Shown: positions 18,125 through 26,601, numbered from the stretch's first letter. The stretch is 64,000 nt of DNA from Rhodothermus marinus (GCF_009936275.1 NZ_AP019797.1:2773890-2837889), one strand, 5' to 3'. The notes: generated by a model from the letters alone, not told the origin. A program made the numbers and translations.

Positions 18125-18988
18125 TCAGCGCAGCGTGCTCGGACGCGTGCCGATCTCCAGAAAGCGCACCAGCGCCACCGGATCGGCATTGAACACGAAG
18201 CCGCGTGTGTCCATCGTCACGCGGTAGCCCTCCTGTTCGGCCGCCGCCCGCATCGTAAAGGGCAGCAGGCTCGACATCTGGAACAGCAGCACCGCGTACT
18301 CGTCGCGCGGCAACTCATCGACGCTGGAAGGCAGCTCGACGGCCGGCTCCTCGGACGACGAGAGATGCACGTTGAAAAGCAGCGTCTCGCCGTCGTCGGT
18401 GGCAAAGCTCCGGAGCTGTTGCGCGTAGCGCAGCGGATCGCCGTCGGTGGCCTCCCCATCGGTGATGTTGATCACGATGGGCGGGAAGGAATGCGGGTGC
18501 AGGTCGATCCAGGTCCGCACCATCGAGGCGGCCAGGTCGAGCGCCTGGCACATGGGCGTGCCGTTTTTCGCATGGGGATCGAACCAGACCGGAAATTTGA
18601 CGCGTTGCTCCACGAAGCCGCCTTTACCGTCCGGCACTTTCTTCAGGCGCTCTTCCAGGCGAAGTGGCCGCTCGGCCAGGTGGCTGATCGGCACCAGGTC
18701 GCCCGCCACCCGGTACTCCTCGGCGGGACGAATCAACGGCTGCACACGTTCGCCGTAGCCGATCACCCCCACGTAGAAGTAGTCGCGCACGCCGTCTTCC
18801 TTGGCGCAGCGCAGAATCAGATTCTGCAGCAGACGGTTGACCACGTCGGCCAGCACCCGCGCCTTGCTCGGCGCGGCATCGCCCCGCTGCTCGGCCCCGC
18901 CGAACGGCTCCTGCATCGAAGCCGACTGATCCAGCAAAAACAGAATGGCCGTCGGCGAGGTCCGGCTGATTTCCGCAGAGTACGCCAT
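18125..18988 (-). CDS. TerY-like von Willebrand factor A protein
   Basis: 287 aa, a single VWA domain. FLLDQSASMQ is the MIDAS DxSxS motif near residue 20, KNGTPMCQAL supplies the MIDAS Thr, and INITDGEATDGDP supplies the distal Asp, so metal binding looks intact. No signal peptide or membrane segment, so it is cytoplasmic. Unlike typical TerY (about 210 aa), it has a C-terminal extension (VTMDTRGFVFNADPVALVRF) seen in larger relatives. It is first in a two-gene operon with PP2C. No Ter operon (terZ/terD/terC) is visible in the window. Confidence 0.85.
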   Translation of the reverse strand: MAYSAEISRTSPTAILFLLDQSASMQEPFGGAEQRGDAAPSKARVLADVVNRLLQNLILRCAKEDGVRDYFYVGVIGYGERVQPLIRPAEEYRVAGDLVPISHLAERPLRLEERLKKVPDGKGGFVEQRVKFPVWFDPHAKNGTPMCQALDLAASMVRTWIDLHPHSFPPIVINITDGEATDGDPLRYAQQLRSFATDDGETLLFNVHLSSSEEPAVELPSSVDELPRDEYAVLLFQMSSLLPFTMRAAAEQEGYRVTMDTRGFVFNADPVALVRFLEIGTRPSTLR

Positions 18989-19084
18989 CTATGCTCGTCT
19001 ATGGCTGGTTTTCAGAAGACACACACCGGATAAAGAACACACGAAGGCGGGAAAGGTTGTCCCGCTGTTTGCCGAAGGAAATGA

Positions 19085-19151
19085 CGGGCGGACACACAGG
19101 CGCACCTTACCACCAACATCTCCGACAGGGACGGACCTTTGCGTCCGCCCG
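19085..19151. repeat. imperfect palindromic element (REP/MITE-like)
   Basis: The left arm beginning CGGGCGGACACACAGG (19085) and the reverse complement of the right arm, CGGGCGGACGCAAAGG (19151 leftwards), agree at 16 of 22 positions, the first nine perfectly. The two arms are separated by about 23 bases. This layout is that of dispersed palindromic repeats, but no second copy is present here, so the call is tentative. Confidence 0.42.
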
Positions 19152-19240
19152 GCTCATCGGACGCCGGAGGGCGCCCCTATCCCAAACGCTCCTCCCCGGT
19201 CGTATTTGACCACGAACGTGCGTTTGTAGCGAGCCGGAGA

Positions 19241-19266
19241 AGCGTCAGCCGGAATGACGCTTTTTT
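19241..19266 (+). terminator. orphan intrinsic terminator
   Basis: AGCGTCA and TGACGCT form a perfect 7-bp stem with a 7-nt loop, followed by a run of six T. It acts on the plus strand only. Both neighbouring genes are on the minus strand, so it ends an unannotated transcript or is a relic. Confidence 0.65.
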
Positions 19267-19326
19267 GAAACGGCACTTCGCTTCGCTCCGTGCCGAACTA
19301 CGAACGATATACGCTCTGGCAAACGT

Positions 19327-20085
19327 TCAGCGGATGCGTGCCAGCAGACGACGGGCTTCCTCCTGGTAGGTCGTGTCGTCGGGTTCGGTGGGCGGTAGGG
19401 CCAGGGCCCTTTCCAGTTCATGAACGGCCCCTTCGCGATCGCCCAGTCGCAGCAGCGTACGGCCCAGCTCCAGGTGGTGTACCACGCGCTCGCGGAGGGC
19501 CAGCGCCCGCCGGAAGTCCTCGGCCGCTTCCTCCAGCGAGGCATCCGGAAGCCCACCGTAGATCAGGCGGACCAGCGTGCGCTCGAAAAAGTTGAGCGTG
19601 GCGACTTCGTAGTGCCAGCGACCGCGCAGGTGGTAGGCGATGTCGTCGTTCGGATCGAGCGCGAGTGCGCGGTCGATATAGGCGCGGATCTGGCGGGCAC
19701 GCTCCACCTTGTCCCGCGGACCGGAGACCAGCGCCAGCCGTCCGGCGGCGATGGCGGCCGCCACGTAGGCGCGGCTGTTGAGCGAGTCGGCGGCAATGGC
19801 GGCGCGGGCATCCTTCAGCCCCAGCCGGTACAATTCGCGCCGGCGCTCTTTATCGCGAGCGCGCAGGCCGAGTTCGACGCGCACGCGCGACCGACGCCAG
19901 AGCAGTTCGGCGGCGTTCGGGTTGCGTTGCAGACTGTCGTCCAGCAGCGCCAGCGCCTCCTCGAAAGCCCCCTGTTGCCACAGACTGTCCACGTGGGCCA
20001 GCCACAGGCCGTCCTGGGCCCACCCTACCTTCGCGCCAAGCAGCCAGAGCGCAACGATCAGCAGTCGGGTTTTGCCCGAACGCAC
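19327..20085 (-). CDS. Exported TPR protein (RMD-like)
   Basis: 252 aa from a GTG start. That start gives a signal peptide (RSGKTR, hydrophobic LLIVALWLLGAKVGWA, then Gln), whereas the upstream ATG at 20145 adds a charged, proline-rich leader and overlaps the neighbouring gene by 53 nt. TPR units follow: DSLWQQGAFEEALALLDDSL, then IRAYIDRALALDPNDDIAYH, LRGRWHYEVATLN and HHLELGRTLLRLGDREGAVH. The GRWHYEVA..N....... pattern is shared with bacterial proteins annotated as regulator-of-microtubule-dynamics-like; that eukaryotic name says nothing about function here. Probably periplasmic. It follows the RicT-like gene by 7 nt. Confidence 0.75.
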   Translation of the reverse strand: MRSGKTRLLIVALWLLGAKVGWAQDGLWLAHVDSLWQQGAFEEALALLDDSLQRNPNAAELLWRRSRVRVELGLRARDKERRRELYRLGLKDARAAIAADSLNSRAYVAAAIAAGRLALVSGPRDKVERARQIRAYIDRALALDPNDDIAYHLRGRWHYEVATLNFFERTLVRLIYGGLPDASLEEAAEDFRRALALRERVVHHLELGRTLLRLGDREGAVHELERALALPPTEPDDTTYQEEARRLLARIR

Positions 20086-20092
20086 CGTTCCT

Positions 20093-21058
20093 TCAGGATT
20101 TGCCCGTGGTGGTTCTGGGCCGAAGATACGGCTGCACGTCCTCAAGGGCCATATCTTCCCAGCTTCCGTCTTCGTACTGAATCCAGACGCGCCGTTTGAA
20201 GATGTCCAGCTTCTGGACCGTCCCCCGACCGCGCTCGGTCTCGACCGGCGTGTCCACCGGTGGAAAGTCTTTCAGCGCGGCCATGTACTGTTCCAGTTCG
20301 TAGTTCAGGCAGCACTTCAGCCGGCCGCACTGGCCGCTCAGGCGGGCCGGGTTCAGCGGCAGGTTCTGAATCTTGGCCGTCTGGGTGGCCACCGGCTTGA
20401 ACTCCTGCAGCCAGGTGGAACAGCAGAGTTCACGACCACAGGAGCCGATGCCCCCGATGCGGGCCGCCTCGTCGCGAGCGCCGATCTGACGCAGCTCGAC
20501 GCGCGTGCGAAACGTACGGGCCAGCTCGCGCACCAGTTGTCGGAAGTCCACGCGATGATCGGCCGTGAAGTAGAAGGTGATCTTCTTGTGATCGAATTGC
20601 CATTCGGCATCGACCAGCTTCATGGGAAGCCCCAGCCGTTCGATGGCCTCGCGGGCGATGTAGAACGCCTCGATCTCCTGCTGTTTGTTGGCTTCCCAGC
20701 GGTCGATGTCGTCGAGCGTGGCCAGACGCACGATGCGCGGGAACTCGGCATCGTCGTCGAGCCCCTTGGCACGCACGCGCAGGCGGACGAGCTCGCCGGT
20801 CAGGTGGACGATCCCGAAGTGCACGCCCCGATCCGCTTCCACGATCACGTAGTCCCCTGCCTGAAGGTCCAGTCGATCCACGTTGCGGTAAAGTCCTTTG
20901 CGGCGGCCTTTGAAGCGGACCTCCACGATGTCGTAGGTCGGATAGGGGCCGCTGAGGTGACTCAGCCAGTCGAACACGTGCAGCGAGGGGCAGCCGTTGC
21001 CGGAGGCGCACCCGCCGCCGCATCCCCCTCCCTGCACGCACGCACTACCACAGGCCAT
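20093..21058 (-). CDS. PSP1-domain protein, RicT/YaaT family
   Basis: 321 aa. The core PSP1 domain has VEVRFKGRRKGLYRN, then LVRLRVRAKG, ITFYFTADHRVDFRQLVREL and the cysteine-bearing GIGSCGRELCCSTWL and SGQCGRLKCCLNYE, hallmarks of RicT. In Bacillus, RicT forms a Fe-S-containing complex with RicA and RicF affecting RNase Y and mRNA processing. RicA and RicF are not seen here. The N-terminus adds a Cys/Gly-rich tag (CVQGGGCGGGCASGNGC) that could bind metal. It sits downstream of holB, as yaaT does in many genomes. The C-terminal tail (about residues 280-315) is a small beta extension. Confidence 0.88.
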   Translation of the reverse strand: MACGSACVQGGGCGGGCASGNGCPSLHVFDWLSHLSGPYPTYDIVEVRFKGRRKGLYRNVDRLDLQAGDYVIVEADRGVHFGIVHLTGELVRLRVRAKGLDDDAEFPRIVRLATLDDIDRWEANKQQEIEAFYIAREAIERLGLPMKLVDAEWQFDHKKITFYFTADHRVDFRQLVRELARTFRTRVELRQIGARDEAARIGGIGSCGRELCCSTWLQEFKPVATQTAKIQNLPLNPARLSGQCGRLKCCLNYELEQYMAALKDFPPVDTPVETERGRGTVQKLDIFKRRVWIQYEDGSWEDMALEDVQPYLRPRTTTGKS

Positions 21059-21132
21059 GGTCTATGATCAGGCAGATTTTTCGAAGCCAGCGTGTCTCTG
21101 ATAGACCCGCGCGGACCTCAAGGTTCCGCGGC

Positions 21133-22308
21133 TCAGGCCAGTCCGAGCGCCAGCGGGTCGTCCAGCGCCGGCACGAGGCGCTCCGGTGCCCGGCCGTGCA
21201 TGGCGTCGCGCAACGCCGCGGCCAGCACGCTCAGCACCAGAAACGGCTGCACGTTCCGCTCGATCAACTCGAGCGCTTCTTCGAGCAGTCGTGCCATACC
21301 CTCCAGGTCGGCTTCGGGCAGGTTCTGGCAGAAGCGCCGGATGGCCTCCTGCTGGTCCAGGTTGACCAGCTCGGCTCCGTCGCCGAGCGTCCGAAACAAC
21401 ACCAGGTCGCGCACCCAGCCCAGCATGAGCTGTAGCAATCCCTTGAGGCGCTCGCGTCCCAGCGCGCTCAACTGTTCCACCAGATCGACCAGCGCCTCGC
21501 TGTGGAAGCGGTAGGCCTGGCGCAGGAAGGCCAGCGCCTGCTCACGGTCGGCCTGCAGCACCTCGTTTTCGAGCAGGTCGAGCGCCCGGCTGTAGGAGCC
21601 GTCGGCCATGCGCGCCAGCACCATGGCCCGCGCTTCGTCCACCCCCTCTCGCTCCACAAGGGCCTGTGCGATCGCCTCGGCCGGCAGTGGATCGAACCGG
21701 AGGTGCTGGCAGCGCGAGCGAACGGTGGGCAGCAGATGATCGGGACGAGACGTGGTCAGGATGAACACCGTCTGCGGGCCCGGTTCTTCCAGCAGCTTCA
21801 GGAAAGCGTTGGCCGCCTCGACCCGCATCCGGTCGGCATCGATCAGGATGGCGACTTTGTAGCGGCCTTCCAATGGTTTGAAGCTGACGCTGCGCCGGAG
21901 CGATTCGTTGATACGGGCCACGGAATAGAACGCCTGCTTGTTGGACGCCCGCGTCGGGTCGTCCAGCACGGGCCGGCGAATGTAATCCACGGTGGCGTAG
22001 GGCTCGGCGGCCAGTCGTTGCAGACGTTCGTAGAGGTCGTCCGGGTCGGCGTCGCTGGGATGCGGCAGCATCACCTGAACGTCCGGGTGAATCAGGCGCT
22101 GCACCTTGGTACAGGGCACGCACTGGCCGCACGGATCGCTCCCACCCTGCTCGCACTGCAGCGCCTGCGCGAAGGTCAATGCAGCCGCCCGCTTGCCCGT
22201 CCCGTCGGGGCCGTAGAACAGATAGGCGTGGGCCACGCGCTGCTGCGCCAGCGCCCGCCGCAACGCCTCGACGACGCGTTCCTGTCCGATGATGCGATCC
22301 CAGGTCAT
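21133..22308 (-). CDS. holB: DNA polymerase III delta-prime subunit
   Basis: About 391 aa. MTWDRIIGQERVVEALRRAL begins the AAA+ clamp-loader fold. FYGPDGTGKRAAAL is Walker A. A four-cysteine zinc knuckle (CEQGGSDPCGQCVPCTKVQ) lies near residues 60-80, and LKLLEEPGPQTVFILTTSRP is the sensor-1 region typical of DnaX/delta-prime. Delta-prime is usually ATPase-inactive although a P-loop-like sequence persists here. It loads the beta clamp with DnaX and HolA. An ATG 18 nt upstream (22326) is equally in frame; the inner ATG matches family starts. The RicT-like gene follows. Confidence 0.9.
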   Translation of the reverse strand: MTWDRIIGQERVVEALRRALAQQRVAHAYLFYGPDGTGKRAAALTFAQALQCEQGGSDPCGQCVPCTKVQRLIHPDVQVMLPHPSDADPDDLYERLQRLAAEPYATVDYIRRPVLDDPTRASNKQAFYSVARINESLRRSVSFKPLEGRYKVAILIDADRMRVEAANAFLKLLEEPGPQTVFILTTSRPDHLLPTVRSRCQHLRFDPLPAEAIAQALVEREGVDEARAMVLARMADGSYSRALDLLENEVLQADREQALAFLRQAYRFHSEALVDLVEQLSALGRERLKGLLQLMLGWVRDLVLFRTLGDGAELVNLDQQEAIRRFCQNLPEADLEGMARLLEEALELIERNVQPFLVLSVLAAALRDAMHGRAPERLVPALDDPLALGLA

Positions 22309-22382
22309 GGGCCTGTCGTTTTGCACGCTATTAACGGGACGGGCCGAAACAAAGTGCCCGCCTTGCTCATTGGCAAGGACGC

Positions 22383-22412
22383 TTGCGGGAACGTTGGTGC
22401 CCGCCGTAATTT
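22383..22412 (+). promoter_or_regulatory. possible promoter of tRNA-Met
   Basis: TTGCGG, an 18-base spacer, then TAATTT lies 15 bases before the mature tRNA 5' end. The match is moderate, and a nearby GG/GC pair has the wrong spacing for sigma-54. Confidence 0.35.
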
Positions 22413-22427
22413 CAAGTAAAGGCGTCT

Positions 22428-22504
22428 GGCGCGGTAGCTCAGTCGGTTAGAGCGTCGGATTCATAACCCGGAGGTCGAGGGTTCGAATCCCTCCCGCGCC
22501 ACCA
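22428..22504 (+). tRNA. tRNA-Met (CAT anticodon)
   Basis: The 77-nt gene folds as a cloverleaf. Acceptor GGCGCGG pairs with CCGCGCC, the D arm reads GCTCAGTCGGTTAGAGC, the anticodon loop TTCATAA carries CAT, the variable loop is AGGTC, the T arm is GAGGG-TTCGAAT-CCCTC, the discriminator is A, and CCA is encoded. The 1-72 pair is a normal G-C, so it is not an initiator. It could be elongator Met or lysidine-modified Ile2, which share the CAT anticodon; similarity of the D and T arms favours Met. Pair 31-39 at the anticodon stem base is A-C. Confidence 0.88.
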
Positions 22505-22509
22505 CGAAA

Positions 22510-22540
22510 AAAGCGCCCCGACGGCGAATCGGGGCGCTTT
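22510..22540. terminator. bidirectional terminator between tRNA-Met and fusA2
   Basis: A 12-bp perfect stem (AAAGCGCCCCGA with TCGGGGCGCTTT) has a 7-nt loop and is flanked by A and T runs on both sides. It can stop the tRNA transcript on the plus strand and the converging EF-G-like gene on the minus strand. Confidence 0.85.
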
Positions 22541-22560
22541 TCGTTTATGGATCGCAAGAC

Positions 22561-24684
22561 TCAGGCCTCCTGCATGGCCTCGGCCTCGGCCACGACTTTC
22601 TCCTGCACGTGGCGCGGCATGGGCTCGTAGTGGCTGAAGCGGGCCCGATGGATACCGCGTCCCTGCGTGAGCGAGCGCAGCGTCGTGGCGTAGCGGTACA
22701 GCTCGGCCTCGGGCACGTAGGCCTTGATCTTCTGGAAGACGCCTTCCGTCTCGATCCCCTGAATGCGGGCGCGGCGCGTGTTCAGATCGCCCATCACGTC
22801 ACCGGTGAAGGCGTCGGGCACGATCACCTCCACCTCGTCGATGGGCTCCAGCAGCACGGGTTGCGCTTTCTTGAACGCCTCGCGGAAGGCCATGCGGGCG
22901 GCCGTCTTGAAGGCCGCCTCGTTGGAGTCGACCGGGTGCATACCGCCGTGGTAGATGATCACGCGCACGTCGCCCACCGGATAGCCCGCGATCGGACCGT
23001 TCTGCATGGCCTCCAGCACGCCTTTCTGGATGGCGCCGAAGAACCGCTTCATGTCGATGACGCCTCCCACGATCGCATCGACGAAGTGCACGCGCGCGCC
23101 CCAGTTCGTCTCGACGGTCACCTCGCCGCGCACGGTGATGTCCGAGGGCGGCTGGAACGGTTCGGTCAACGGCTCGATGTGGATGGAAATGTCGGCGAAC
23201 TGTCCGGCACCGCCCGTCTGCTTCTTGTGGCGGTAGGAGGTGCGGGCGCTCGTCTGGATCGTCTCCCGGTAGGCTACCTTCGGCTTGACGAACTCCACCT
23301 CCACGCCAAAGCGGTTCTTGAGCCGGAAACGGGCGATCTCCAGGTGCATCTCGCCCTGTCCGGCCAGCACGATCTGGCGCAACAGCGGATCCTGAATGAT
23401 CTTCAGCGAGGGATCCTCCTCGACGAGCTGGTGCAGCCCCTGCATCATCTTGTCTTCGTCGCCCTCGCGGAGCGGGCGCACGGCCACCGCGTAGCGCGGC
23501 TCGGGGAATTCGATGGGCGGCAGCACGTAGGACGTCCCTTTGGGCCGGAGCGTGTTGTTCGTGTGCGTGTCGCGGAGCTTGACCGTGGCGCCCAGATCGC
23601 CGGCCACCATGCGCGGGACGGCCTCCCGCTCACGCCCGTTCATGGCATAGAGCGTACCCAGCCGCTCCATGGTGCCGGTCTGGGCGTTTTCCAGGTCCAT
23701 CCCCTGCTCCAGCGTGCCCGAGTAGACGCGGAAGTAGGAGAAATCGCCCACATGCTGCTCGGCCATCGTGCGGAAGATGAAGGCCACCGGCGGCCCCGAC
23801 GGATCGGGCGCCAGCGTGCCGCCGTCCACCAGCTTCGCGGGTGGCATGTCGGCGGGCGAGGGTGCCACGTTGACCAGAAAACTCAGCAGCCGCGAGATGC
23901 CGATCACCTCGGTGGCGCTCACCACGAAGATCGGGAAGAGCTGTCGGCGGATCATGGCCGCCCGGAGCCCCTTGCGCATTTCGTCTTCGGTAAGCGTGCC
24001 CTTCTCGAAGTAGAGCTCCATCAGGCCCTCATCGTTTTCCGCAATGTCTTCGATGAGCGCCGTATGGAGCTCTTCCGCCTCCTCGCGGAAGGCCGGATCG
24101 ATCTCGTTTTCCTCCGGCGTGAGGCTGCCTTTCGGGTAGGTGAGCTGCTTCATGTGCAGCACGTCGATGATCGTGCGCGTGCCCGTCCCGGCCGGAATTT
24201 GCACCACCGTGGCCCCGCGCCCGAACCGTTCCTTGATCTGCGCTACCAGCGTACGGAAATCGGACTCGGCCCGGTCCAGGTGGTTGACCACGAACATCGA
24301 CGGAATCTCCTGCTTGAGACCGTACTCCCAGGCCAGCTCCGTGCCCACCTGGACGCCTTCGACAGCGTTCATCACGTAGATGGCCAGATCCGCCACCCGG
24401 AGCGCGGCCAGTACTTCTCCGACGAAGTCCGGGTAGCCCGGCGTGTCGAGCACATTGATTTTATGGTCCTGCCAGGGCACATGCAGCAGCGACGTGAAGA
24501 CCGACATGCCGCGCTCCTTCTCGCTGGGGTGGTAGTCGCTGACCGTGTTGCCCTCTTCGATCGACCCCATGCGCGAGATGACGCCGGCCGTGTAGAGCAT
24601 CGCCTCGGCCAGCATTGTTTTACCGCTCCCCTGGTGTCCGACCAGCGCAACGTTACGAATGTGCGTGGCTTCGTAGACCTTCAT
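22561..24684 (-). CDS. Elongation factor G-like protein (EF-G2 subfamily)
   Basis: 707 aa with all five EF-G domains. G1 is GHQGSGKT rather than AHIDAGKT, G3 is DTPGYPDF with Tyr replacing the catalytic His, and G4 reads NHLD instead of NKxD. Domain IV and V motifs (GGAGQFADI, FKTAARMAFREAF, GDLNTRRARI) are present. These changes define the EF-G-like subgroup (Mycobacterium Rv0120c, Thermus EF-G2), whose role in translation is unclear. AGGAGG sits 5 nt before the ATG at 24684, one of the few clear Shine-Dalgarno sites here, so this start is chosen over the in-frame GTG two codons earlier. A second, canonical fusA is expected elsewhere. Confidence 0.9.
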   Translation of the reverse strand: MKVYEATHIRNVALVGHQGSGKTMLAEAMLYTAGVISRMGSIEEGNTVSDYHPSEKERGMSVFTSLLHVPWQDHKINVLDTPGYPDFVGEVLAALRVADLAIYVMNAVEGVQVGTELAWEYGLKQEIPSMFVVNHLDRAESDFRTLVAQIKERFGRGATVVQIPAGTGTRTIIDVLHMKQLTYPKGSLTPEENEIDPAFREEAEELHTALIEDIAENDEGLMELYFEKGTLTEDEMRKGLRAAMIRRQLFPIFVVSATEVIGISRLLSFLVNVAPSPADMPPAKLVDGGTLAPDPSGPPVAFIFRTMAEQHVGDFSYFRVYSGTLEQGMDLENAQTGTMERLGTLYAMNGREREAVPRMVAGDLGATVKLRDTHTNNTLRPKGTSYVLPPIEFPEPRYAVAVRPLREGDEDKMMQGLHQLVEEDPSLKIIQDPLLRQIVLAGQGEMHLEIARFRLKNRFGVEVEFVKPKVAYRETIQTSARTSYRHKKQTGGAGQFADISIHIEPLTEPFQPPSDITVRGEVTVETNWGARVHFVDAIVGGVIDMKRFFGAIQKGVLEAMQNGPIAGYPVGDVRVIIYHGGMHPVDSNEAAFKTAARMAFREAFKKAQPVLLEPIDEVEVIVPDAFTGDVMGDLNTRRARIQGIETEGVFQKIKAYVPEAELYRYATTLRSLTQGRGIHRARFSHYEPMPRHVQEKVVAEAEAMQEA

Positions 24685-24787
24685 AGGCACCTCCTGCTGG
24701 TTTGGAACCGGGCCGAAGCGCTTTCATGAACGCCCCGCAAAACCCCGGCTGTTTTCGGAAAAGAACTGTCCCTTTCGGGTTTTGTTT

Positions 24788-24815
24788 AAGATACAAGCGA
24801 ATCCGAAATAGTCAA
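24788..24815 (-). promoter_or_regulatory. promoter of fusA2
   Basis: On the minus strand TTGACT (24815-24810), 16 bases, then TATCTT (24793-24788). The predicted start near 24781 leaves an unusually long leader of almost 100 nt before the ATG. tsaB diverges from the same interval. Confidence 0.5.
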
Positions 24816-24827
24816 GCCGACCGCTGC

Positions 24828-25562
24828 ATGAAACCCCTACTGCTTGCTCTGGAAACGGCCACGGACGTGTGCGGGGTGGCCCTGTTTGCGGGCGAAGCGC
24901 TCTGCTTCGAGGCCATCCTGCAGCGCGGACGTGTCCATTCCGAGCAGTTGGCTCCGCTGATTGCCAATGCCCTGGAGCGGTGCGCGCTGCAGGCTGCCGA
25001 TCTGGACGCCGTGGCCGTCTCCATGGGGCCGGGCTCCTACACGGGCCTCCGCGTGGGCGTCAGCACGGCCAAAGGACTGGCCGAAGCGACCGGTGCCCGG
25101 CTGATCGGGGTACCCACGCTGGAGGCACTGGCTGCCTCGGTCACGCCCTACGCTGCGGCCGGCGACGTCGTCGTCCCGCTGCTGAACTCGCGCCGTACCG
25201 AGGTGTACACGGCCGCCTACCGGATCACGTCTGATGCCACGCTGGAGTTGCTGGCCGAACCCGCTGCGCTGGAAGCGGCCTCGGTGCCCGACTGGCTGCC
25301 ACGGCCGGACGACGGCGGCCACCTCTGGCTGGTGGGCGAAGGCACGGCACGCGTGGCAGCGCACCTGACCGAGCCGCCCGCTTCGCTCCGGCTGCTCGAT
25401 CCCCTGCAGCACAACCTGCGGGCCTTCTGGGTGGGGCGGCTCGGACTGGAACGCTACCGGTCCGGACGCTTCGAGGATGTGGCGAGCTTCGAGCCCTTCT
25501 ACCTGAAGGATTTTGTGGCAAAGCCGCACCGCCGCGCGCCGGCCGCTTCCCTTTCCTCCTGA
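24828..25562 (+). CDS. tsaB: tRNA t6A biosynthesis protein TsaB
   Basis: 244 aa. LLLALETATDVCGVALF is the ASKHA beta1-beta2 phosphate motif, VHSEQLAPLIANAL and AVSMGPGSYTGLRVGVSTAK are the TsaB signature, and VPTLEALAAS follows. TsaB scaffolds TsaD, TsaE and TsaC in making threonylcarbamoyl-adenosine at position 37 of ANN-decoding tRNAs. TsaD is encoded 13 kb away at 38151. The frame continues upstream, but MKPLLLALETAT at 24828 matches family starts. It diverges from fusA2 and precedes accD. Confidence 0.92.
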   Translation: MKPLLLALETATDVCGVALFAGEALCFEAILQRGRVHSEQLAPLIANALERCALQAADLDAVAVSMGPGSYTGLRVGVSTAKGLAEATGARLIGVPTLEALAASVTPYAAAGDVVVPLLNSRRTEVYTAAYRITSDATLELLAEPAALEAASVPDWLPRPDDGGHLWLVGEGTARVAAHLTEPPASLRLLDPLQHNLRAFWVGRLGLERYRSGRFEDVASFEPFYLKDFVAKPHRRAPAASLSS

Positions 25563-25606
25563 ATTTTTGTATGCTACAGACCCTCCCCAACGAGTTTTGC
25601 AGCAAC

Positions 25607-26488
25607 ATGGCCTGGTTCAAGCGCAAGACGCAGGGCATTCTGACCTCCCGCGACGAGCAGATCGACGTTCCGGAAGGCCAGTGGGAAAAGTGTCCCGAGT
25701 GCTCCCACATCCTGCACCGGCGTGAGTTGGCCGAGCATGCCCGCGTGTGCCCGAAGTGCGGGCATCATTTTCCCATGACGAGCCTGGACTACTTCCGGCT
25801 CATCTTCGACGAAGGACGCTTCACGCTGCACGACCAGCACCTGACCTCGGCCGACCCGCTGGAGTTCGTCGATCGCAAGCCGTACACCGTGCGCCTCGAA
25901 GAAGCCCGGCGCCAGACCGGCCTCAACGAGGCGGCGCAACGGGCCACCGGCACGGTGGGCGGCCACCGCATCTCGGCGGCTGCGCTGGACTTCCGCTTCA
26001 TCGGGGGCTCGATGGGTTCAGTCGTGGGCGAGGTTGTCGCCCGCGCCATCAAGACGGCCTACACCGAACGGATCCCGCTCCTGATCATCTCCCAGAGCGG
26101 CGGCGCCCGCATGATGGAAGGCATCCTCAGCCTGATGCAGATGGCCAAGACGGCCGCGCTGCTCACCCGGCTCGATGAAGCACGGCTTCCTTATATCTCT
26201 CTGATGACAAACCCCACCACGGGCGGCGTGACGGCTTCGTTCGCCATGCTGGGCGACATCAACCTGGCCGAGCCCGGCGCTCTGATCGGCTTTGCCGGCC
26301 CGCGCGTCATCCGTCAGGCGGTGGGCCAGGACCTGCCGCCCGGCTTCCAGAGCGCCGAGTTTCTGCGGGAGCACGGCTTTCTGGACGACATCGTGGATCG
26401 TCGCCAGCTCCGGCGCTACCTGATTCACCTGCTGGATTTGCTGCTGGAATCCGGCGCCCCCTTGCCCGAAACCCCGTCGTCGTCGTAG
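25607..26488 (+). CDS. accD: Acetyl-CoA carboxylase carboxyltransferase subunit beta
   Basis: 293 aa. The N-terminal zinc ribbon has Cys29, Cys32, Cys48 and Cys51 (CPEC and CPKCGHHF). The crotonase-like core has SGGARMMEGILSLMQMAKT, TNPTTGGVTASFAMLGDI and IGFAGPRVIRQAV, the carboxybiotin/acetyl-CoA site. With AccA it moves the carboxyl from biotin to acetyl-CoA, forming malonyl-CoA. accA is not in the window. Start MAWFKRKTQGILT at 25607 is the usual one; an upstream ATG at 25571 adds an unconserved leader. It lies 44 nt after tsaB. Confidence 0.96.
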   Translation: MAWFKRKTQGILTSRDEQIDVPEGQWEKCPECSHILHRRELAEHARVCPKCGHHFPMTSLDYFRLIFDEGRFTLHDQHLTSADPLEFVDRKPYTVRLEEARRQTGLNEAAQRATGTVGGHRISAAALDFRFIGGSMGSVVGEVVARAIKTAYTERIPLLIISQSGGARMMEGILSLMQMAKTAALLTRLDEARLPYISLMTNPTTGGVTASFAMLGDINLAEPGALIGFAGPRVIRQAVGQDLPPGFQSAEFLREHGFLDDIVDRRQLRRYLIHLLDLLLESGAPLPETPSSS

Positions 26489-26601
26489 CTTTACCTGTGG
26501 TCTGCTTTTTGATTGCCAGCATGCACGCAAGCCCAACCCGCTGGAGTCGTATCGCGCGAGCGCTACCACATCGAAGCATCCTTCCATAACCGGCCTGTGC
26601 C

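Larger units (their letters stand above)
18989..19326. other. gene-free interval
   Basis: No convincing ORF occupies this 338-base stretch between two leftward genes. It holds a GCGGGA/TCCCGC hairpin (19047-19065), a longer palindromic repeat (19085-19151), a factor-independent terminator on the plus strand (19241-19266), and another hairpin (CGGCAC/GTGCCG, about 19271-19296). No annotated plus-strand gene feeds the terminator, so a small non-coding RNA is possible. A decayed mobile repeat is the other reading. Confidence 0.5.

Noticed and set aside
20086-20145. ATG start at 20145 for the exported TPR protein
   Set aside because: It would overlap the RicT-like gene by 53 nt and place about 20 polar residues before the signal peptide; the GTG at 20085 fits better.
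22370-22390. Sigma-54-like TGGCA...TTGC before tRNA-Met
   Set aside because: GG and GC are 11 bases apart, one too many.
22428-22504. Initiator tRNA-fMet
   Set aside because: The first base pairs normally with position 72, and the three G-C pairs of the initiator anticodon stem are incomplete.
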